Positions 33,332 to 38,083 of a stretch of 38,083 nucleotides of DNA are shown here, piece after piece. How positions within the stretch are numbered: the first letter of the stretch is position 1; the number at the start of each line of letters is the position of its first letter. Source of the stretch: Bacteroidia bacterium (GTDB taxonomy: Bacteria; Bacteroidota; Bacteroidia; Bacteroidales; VadinHA17); NCBI GenBank assembly GCA_026391555.1, contig JAPLEB010000069.1, forward strand, positions 1 to 38,083, read 5' to 3'. A program made the position numbers and the translations under genes. The notes beneath the pieces are model-generated. The model worked only from the letters and a program-made list of their open reading frames with translations. It made no database searches and was not told where the DNA came from.

Positions 33332-36300
33332 TTAATCAAGTATTACGCTCAGACCGAGACCTCTCAGTTCGTGCAAGAGAACATTTAGAGATTCGGGGAT
33401 ACCTGGAAAAGGCATAGGTTCTCCTTTCACAATTGCCTCATATGCTTTGGCACGGCCAACAACATCATCAGATTTAATTGTTAGTATTTCCTGGAGAATA
33501 TGAGCAGCTCCAAATGCTTCGAGGGCCCAGACTTCCATTTCACCAAAACGCTGACCTCCAAACTGAGCTTTACCGCCTAACGGTTGTTGTGTAATAAGCG
33601 AGTAAGGTCCTATTGAACGTGCATGCATCTTATCGTCAACCATGTGGCCAAGTTTAAGCATGTATATAACGCCAACTGTTGCAGGCTGGTCGAATCGTTC
33701 GCCTGTGCCACCATCGTAAAGGTATGTCTTTCCATACTTCGGAAGGTTTGCCTCTTCGGTATATTCAGTGATCTGACTTATAGTTGCACCATCGAAAATA
33801 GGTGTTGAGAATTGAAGTCCGAGTTTCTGACCGGCCCACCCAAGTACAGTTTCATAAATCTGTCCAAGGTTCATTCTCGAGGGAACACCGAGTGGGTTCA
33901 AAACAATATCAACCGGTGTACCATCTTCAAGGAAAGGCATATCCTCGGCACGTACAATTCTGGCAACAATACCTTTGTTACCATGTCTGCCAGCCATTTT
34001 ATCACCAACCTTTACCTTGCGTTTCTTGGCTATGTATACTTTTGCAAGACGTACAATACCAGCCGGCAGTTCATCGCCGATTGTAATACTATATTTCTTA
34101 CGTTTGTAAACACCATCTATCTCCTTATGTTTAAGAATATAGTTATGGAGAAGTTGTTTAATGCTGTCATTTTTCTTTTTATCGGTAGACCACTTATTAG
34201 GATTAACATTCAAAAAATCAACCTCTTGGAGCTGTTTAAGAGTAAACTTGCTTCCTTTCGGAATGACATCAACATTCAAATAATCCTTAACTCCCTGTGA
34301 AGTTTTTCCATTTACAAGAATAAAAAGCTTATCAACAAGTCTTGTTTTGAGTTCATCAACACTCCTGTTGAAATCTGTTTCGATCTTGTCGAGCAGCGGT
34401 TTTTCCACGGCTTTGGCTTTCCTGTCTTTTACAGCCCTCGTGAACAGTTTTTTATCGATAACGACTCCTTCGAGGGAAGGTCCGGCTTTCAGAGATGCGT
34501 CTTTTACATCGCCGGCTTTATCACCGAATATGGCGCGCAGCAGTTTTTCTTCAGGTGAAGGGTCTGATTCGCCTTTTGGTGTTATCTTACCGATTAGGAT
34601 ATCGCCTGGTCTGATGTGGGCGCCTATCCTGATAAGACCATTCTCGTCGAGGTTTTTTGTAGCTTCCTCGCTTACGTTAGGAATATCGGATGTAAGCTCT
34701 TCAAGTCCACGTTTTGTATCGCGTACTTCAAGCTGGTATTCATCGATATGAACTGATGTGAAGTAATCTTCCTGAACAACTTTTTCAGAGATAACAATTG
34801 CATCTTCGAAGTTATATCCTTTCCATGGCATGAAAGCCACTTTGAGGTTTCGTCCGAGAGCCAATTCACCATGTTTGGTTCCATAACCTTCCGTAAGTAC
34901 CTGTCCTTTAGTTACTTTTTCACCCTTTTTCACAACAGGTATAAGGTTGATACATGTATTCTGGTTTGTTTTCCTGTATTTTGGGAGTATATAACGTCTG
35001 ATGTCATCATCAAAGCTAACGAACTTCTCCTCATCGGTACGGGTGTACCTGATAACTATTTCATTTGAATCTACAAATTCGACCACTCCGTCACCTTCTG
35101 CCATATAAAGTATGCGGCTATCTCTTATCACCTGTGCTTCGAGACCGGTTCCTACTATTGGTGCTTCGGGGTTTATAAGTGGTACAGCCTGGCGCATCAT
35201 GTTTGATCCCATGAGTGCCCTGTTGGCATCATCATGCTCGAGGAATGGTATGAGTGATGCAGCAATTGAAGCAATTTGGTTTGGGGCTACGTCCATGAGG
35301 TCCACCTTTGAAACTTCCTCAAAAGGATAATCAGCTTCATACCTGCATTTTGCCCTGATATTTTCAAAATGTCCGTCTTTAAGGAGAGGAGCATTTGCCT
35401 GGGCTATCATTTTTTCTTCTTCTTCTTCAGCGCTCAGCCATACAATACCATCTTCACTGAAATCAACATGAGAATCCTTAACTTTAAGGTATGGTGTTTC
35501 GATAAATCCCAGAGTATTGATTTTGGCGTAAACGCATAGAGAAGATATAAGACCGATATTTGGTCCTTCAGGTGTTTCAATAGGACAAAGGCGTCCATAA
35601 TGGGTATAGTGAACGTCCCTGACTTCAAATCCTGCTCTTTCGCGGGAAAGACCGCCTGGTCCCAGGGCTGACATACGACGTTTATGAGTCATTTCAGCAA
35701 GGGGGTTGGTCTGATCCATGAACTGTGAAAGCTGATTTGTTCCGAAGAATGAGTTAATAACCGATGAAAGGGTTTTTGAATTAATAAGGTCAACCGGAGT
35801 AAACACTTCATTATCCCTGACATTCATTCTTTCGCGTATTGTACGTGCCATACGGGCAAGACCTACGCCGAACTGAGCATATAACTGTTCTCCTACTGTG
35901 CGAACTCTCCTGTTACTAAGGTGATCGATATCGTCTATATCCGTCTTGGAGTTAATAAGTTCGATCAGGTATCCTATAATCTTAATAATATCTTCTCTGG
36001 TAAGAACCTTAACATTCATTTCGGTGTTAAGACCTAATTTCTTATTAATCCTGAAACGTCCAACCTCTCCCAGGTCATATCTCTTATCGGAGAAGAAAAG
36101 TTTGTCGATAACATCGCGTGCAGTTGCTTCATCGGGTGGTTCAGAGTTACGGAGTTGACGGTAAATATAGATAACAGCCTCTTTTTCAGAGTTACATGGA
36201 TCTTTCTGAAGTGTGTTATATATTATAGCAAAGTCCGAAAGTGTTGAATCGTCCTTATGTAAAAGAATTGCTTTTGAACCTGAATCAACTATCATATCGA

Positions 36301-37141
36301 CATGCTCCGATTCGATAATTGTTTCCCTGTCGAGGATTATTTCATTTCTTTCAATTGAAACCACCTCACCAGTATCTTCGTCAACAAAGTCTTCGACCCA
36401 AGTCTTCAGTACCCTGGCAGCCAGTTTACGTCCGATTAGTTTTTTGATATTTGTTTTTGATACTTTATGTTCTTCGGCAAGGTTAAATATTTCGAGTATC
36501 TCCTTATCGCTCTCGAATCCGATAGCCCGGAGAAGTGTTGTTACCGGCAGTTTTTTCTTTCTGTCGATATATGCATACATCACGTTATTAATATCTGTAG
36601 CAAATTCTATCCAGGAACCTTTAAAAGGAATGATCCTGGCGGAATAGAGTTTAGTTCCGTTCGCGTGAATGCTTTGACCAAAGAAGACCCCGGGGGATCT
36701 GTGTAACTGAGATACAACGACTCTTTCAGCACCGTTAATAACGAATGTAGCACGTTCTGTCATATAAGGAACTGTTCCAAGATATACATCCTGGATAACT
36801 GTATCAAAATCCTCATGTTCAGGATCGGTACAATAGAGTTTCAGTTTTGCTTTAAGAGGAACGCTGAAAGTGAGTCCGCGTTCGATACATTCTTCAATAG
36901 TATAGCGAGGAGGGTCAATATAATAATCCAGAAATTCAAGAACGAAATTGTTCCTTGTATCAGTTATTGGAAAGTTATCTGTAAAGACCTTAAAAAGTCC
37001 CTCTTTTTTTCTGTTTTCGGGAGTAGTTCCAAGTTGGAAATACTCACTAAAGGATTTCAACTGAATCTCCAGAAAATCAGGATATTCAAGATGTTTTTTT
37101 CTGGATGCGAAACTTATTCTTTCGGTATTTTTTGAGGACAT
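33332..37141 (-). CDS. rpoB: RNA polymerase subunit beta
   Basis: A catalytic core subunit, 1269 aa. The rifampicin pocket around residues 465-505 reads [20 protein letters not shown] and then RMSALGPGG. The positions equivalent to E. coli Q513, D516, H526 and S531 keep the wild-type residues, so the gene shows no rifampicin-resistance change. Other conserved pieces are [35 protein letters not shown] and the C-terminal [18 protein letters not shown]. It is separated from rplL by an attenuator-like hairpin. Confidence 0.98.
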   Translation of the reverse strand: MSSKNTERISFASRKKHLEYPDFLEIQLKSFSEYFQLGTTPENRKKEGLFKVFTDNFPITDTRNNFVLEFLDYYIDPPRYTIEECIERGLTFSVPLKAKLKLYCTDPEHEDFDTVIQDVYLGTVPYMTERATFVINGAERVVVSQLHRSPGVFFGQSIHANGTKLYSARIIPFKGSWIEFATDINNVMYAYIDRKKKLPVTTLLRAIGFESDKEILEIFNLAEEHKVSKTNIKKLIGRKLAARVLKTWVEDFVDEDTGEVVSIERNEIILDRETIIESEHVDMIVDSGSKAILLHKDDSTLSDFAIIYNTLQKDPCNSEKEAVIYIYRQLRNSEPPDEATARDVIDKLFFSDKRYDLGEVGRFRINKKLGLNTEMNVKVLTREDIIKIIGYLIELINSKTDIDDIDHLSNRRVRTVGEQLYAQFGVGLARMARTIRERMNVRDNEVFTPVDLINSKTLSSVINSFFGTNQLSQFMDQTNPLAEMTHKRRMSALGPGGLSRERAGFEVRDVHYTHYGRLCPIETPEGPNIGLISSLCVYAKINTLGFIETPYLKVKDSHVDFSEDGIVWLSAEEEEEKMIAQANAPLLKDGHFENIRAKCRYEADYPFEEVSKVDLMDVAPNQIASIAASLIPFLEHDDANRALMGSNMMRQAVPLINPEAPIVGTGLEAQVIRDSRILYMAEGDGVVEFVDSNEIVIRYTRTDEEKFVSFDDDIRRYILPKYRKTNQNTCINLIPVVKKGEKVTKGQVLTEGYGTKHGELALGRNLKVAFMPWKGYNFEDAIVISEKVVQEDYFTSVHIDEYQLEVRDTKRGLEELTSDIPNVSEEATKNLDENGLIRIGAHIRPGDILIGKITPKGESDPSPEEKLLRAIFGDKAGDVKDASLKAGPSLEGVVIDKKLFTRAVKDRKAKAVEKPLLDKIETDFNRSVDELKTRLVDKLFILVNGKTSQGVKDYLNVDVIPKGSKFTLKQLQEVDFLNVNPNKWSTDKKKNDSIKQLLHNYILKHKEIDGVYKRKKYSITIGDELPAGIVRLAKVYIAKKRKVKVGDKMAGRHGNKGIVARIVRAEDMPFLEDGTPVDIVLNPLGVPSRMNLGQIYETVLGWAGQKLGLQFSTPIFDGATISQITEYTEEANLPKYGKTYLYDGGTGERFDQPATVGVIYMLKLGHMVDDKMHARSIGPYSLITQQPLGGKAQFGGQRFGEMEVWALEAFGAAHILQEILTIKSDDVVGRAKAYEAIVKGEPMPFPGIPESLNVLLHELRGLGLSVILD

Positions 37142-37177
37142 TTATTAAAAGATTAAGTGAACTTATTATTTTAAGAA

Positions 37178-37215
37178 CAAAAAGGCTTAGTTCCGAAAAT
37201 TTCGGAACTAAACCT
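37178..37215 (-). terminator. rplL-rpoB attenuator hairpin
   Basis: Read on the minus strand: a 12-bp stem, TTAGTTCCGAAA paired with TTTCGGAACTAA (37211-37187), extended by an AGG/CCT pair across one mismatch. TTTTT (37183-37179) follows immediately. This is an intrinsic-terminator shape placed 97 nt before rpoB, as in the E. coli rplL-rpoB gap. It probably lowers rpoBC expression relative to the ribosomal proteins. Confidence 0.75.
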
Positions 37216-37238
37216 ATAACCCAGCAATTAGGTATAAC

Positions 37239-37616
37239 TTATTTAAGTTCAACTTCAGCTCCTGCTTCCACTAATTTACCTTTAATAGCTTCAGCTTCAT
37301 CTTTGGAAACACCTTCTTTAACCGGAGCCGGTGCAGAATCAACAACTGCTTTGGCTTCTTTCAGTCCGAGACCGGTGATATCCTTAACAAGTTTAACAAT
37401 TTGTAATTTCTGACCGCCGGCTGCTTTGAGAATAACGTCGAATGTTGATTTCTCTTCAACAGCAGTTACATCGCTACCGGCTGCCGGACCGGCAACTGTA
37501 ACTGCAGCTGCAGCAGGTTCAATACCATACTCATCTTTAAGTATTTTAGCCAGTTCGTTTACTTCTTTTACAGATAAGTTAACAAGTTCTTCTGCAAATT
37601 TCTTAAGATCTGCCAT
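37239..37616 (-). CDS. rplL: Ribosomal protein bL12 (L7/L12)
   Basis: A stalk protein of the large subunit that binds translation GTPases; 125 aa. An N-terminal dimerisation helix pair (residues 1-32) is followed by an Ala/Gly-rich hinge (35-50). The globular domain carries [20 protein letters not shown] and [16 protein letters not shown] (52-125). It is 31 nt downstream of rplJ and precedes the attenuator. Confidence 0.97.
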   Translation of the reverse strand: MADLKKFAEELVNLSVKEVNELAKILKDEYGIEPAAAAVTVAGPAAGSDVTAVEEKSTFDVILKAAGGQKLQIVKLVKDITGLGLKEAKAVVDSAPAPVKEGVSKDEAEAIKGKLVEAGAEVELK

Positions 37617-37647
37617 ATTTATCGATTTTTAATTTGATTATACTTTA

Positions 37648-38083
37648 TTATTCTTCTCTTTTTGATAGTGTTTCAAGAACACCATGAATTGTATTTCCAC
37701 CTGATTGCAGGGCTGAAATAACGTTTTTGGCAGGTGACTGCAAAAGCATAATAATATCACCAATCAGTTCCTGTTTGGTTTTTATGGAAATAAGTGCACC
37801 AAGCATGTTATCTCCAACATAAACTGATTCCTGAACGTATGCGCCTTTAAGCACAGGTTTATCATGTTTTCTACGGAATTCCTTAATAAGTTTTGCAGGA
37901 ACATTCCCCGATTGAGTAAACATGATGGACGTAGTACCTTTCAGAACCGGATATAGTTCTTCAAAGTTTCCATTAGACTGCTCGAGTGCTCTTTTGAGGA
38001 GAGTATTTTTAACAACAACAAGCTTAATGTTGTTATCAAAGCACTTTCTTCTCAGGTCACTTGTATCAGCGGCATTAAGCTGA
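37648..38083 (-). CDS. rplJ: Ribosomal protein uL10, 5' end outside the window
   Basis: The stalk base protein that binds 23S rRNA and the bL12 dimers. The frame is open to the window edge, so about 145 residues are visible of an expected 170-175. The visible N-proximal part reads LNAADTSDLRRKCFDNNIKL and then VVVKNTLLKRALEQ, followed by VLKGTTSIMFTQSG. The internal Met codon at 37923 is not the start. The missing end is due to the window, not to mutation. Confidence 0.93.
   Translation of the reverse strand, partial: QLNAADTSDLRRKCFDNNIKLVVVKNTLLKRALEQSNGNFEELYPVLKGTTSIMFTQSGNVPAKLIKEFRRKHDKPVLKGAYVQESVYVGDNMLGALISIKTKQELIGDIIMLLQSPAKNVISALQSGGNTIHGVLETLSKREE

Noticed and set aside
33812-34300. 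162-codon open frame opposite rpoB
   Set aside because: Antisense shadow of a conserved gene; no family features and no independent start signal.
37648-37923. 91-aa protein with its own start at 37923
   Set aside because: It is the C-terminal part of ribosomal protein uL10. The same frame continues with uL10 sequence to the window edge.
1-38083. tRNA, rRNA, integrase or complete insertion sequence
   Set aside because: None could be recognised by eye on either strand, though a short structured RNA could be missed.

Overview
The window looks like chromosomal DNA of a Bacteroidota member, most likely of the Bacteroidales/Marinilabiliales type and possibly a metagenome-derived contig. The evidence is an S46 dipeptidyl-peptidase, a type IX secretion (T9SS) C-terminal domain remnant, a 7TM-DISM histidine kinase, a DUF3467 gene directly after rpoC, AT-rich spacers, and several TAnnTTTG-type promoter boxes. 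No rRNA, tRNA, CRISPR array, integrase or intact insertion sequence was seen.

Layout. Positions 278-6745 (+) hold ornithine aminotransferase, an M28 peptidase lipoprotein with a PDZ domain, an unknown membrane protein, and a tightly overlapping ECF sigma / putative anti-sigma / DUF4097-like cassette. Positions 6771-8510 are a worn region: a C-terminally truncated isoaspartyl peptidase ending at a microsatellite, a small cupin, the tail of a lost restriction-modification methylase, and a dense set of small palindromes and AAGAC/GTCTT repeats. Then come mutS2 (-) and a second M28 peptidase (+), diverging from a spacer with a 14-bp tandem repeat. Positions 12853-13073 hold a T9SS sorting-domain remnant split by a palindromic element. 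A ROK kinase and an FHS-type sugar transporter (-) follow, then a cytidylate-kinase-like protein (-).

Positions 16438-21407 (+) hold small envelope proteins, an NfeD / SPFH / 7TM-DISM histidine kinase group, and a PepSY-like periplasmic protein. After a 4Fe-4S ferredoxin remnant come pdxB, a DPP11-like peptidase, and a compact Maf / UbiA / KdsC-like HAD / DUF2520 operon, all on the minus strand. The right end is the transcription-translation operon rplJ (cut by the window edge) - rplL - attenuator hairpin - rpoB - rpoC - DUF3467, also minus strand.

Most genes are core or housekeeping. The unusual content lies in the spacers. At least three unrelated gene remnants (methylase tail, T9SS CTD, ferredoxin) survive there. 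A structured repeat of about 70 bp occurs twice, in inverted orientation, about 21.7 kb apart. Short GC-rich hairpins built on a CCCGCTTCGGCGGG core or relatives appear to have inserted into other repeats and into a gene remnant. The best candidates for new biology are this hairpin family, the mutS2 upstream repeat that presents serial promoter-like boxes, the sigma / anti-sigma / beta-repeat cassette, and the SPFH-coupled histidine kinase. No complete novel defence or mobile system is visible.
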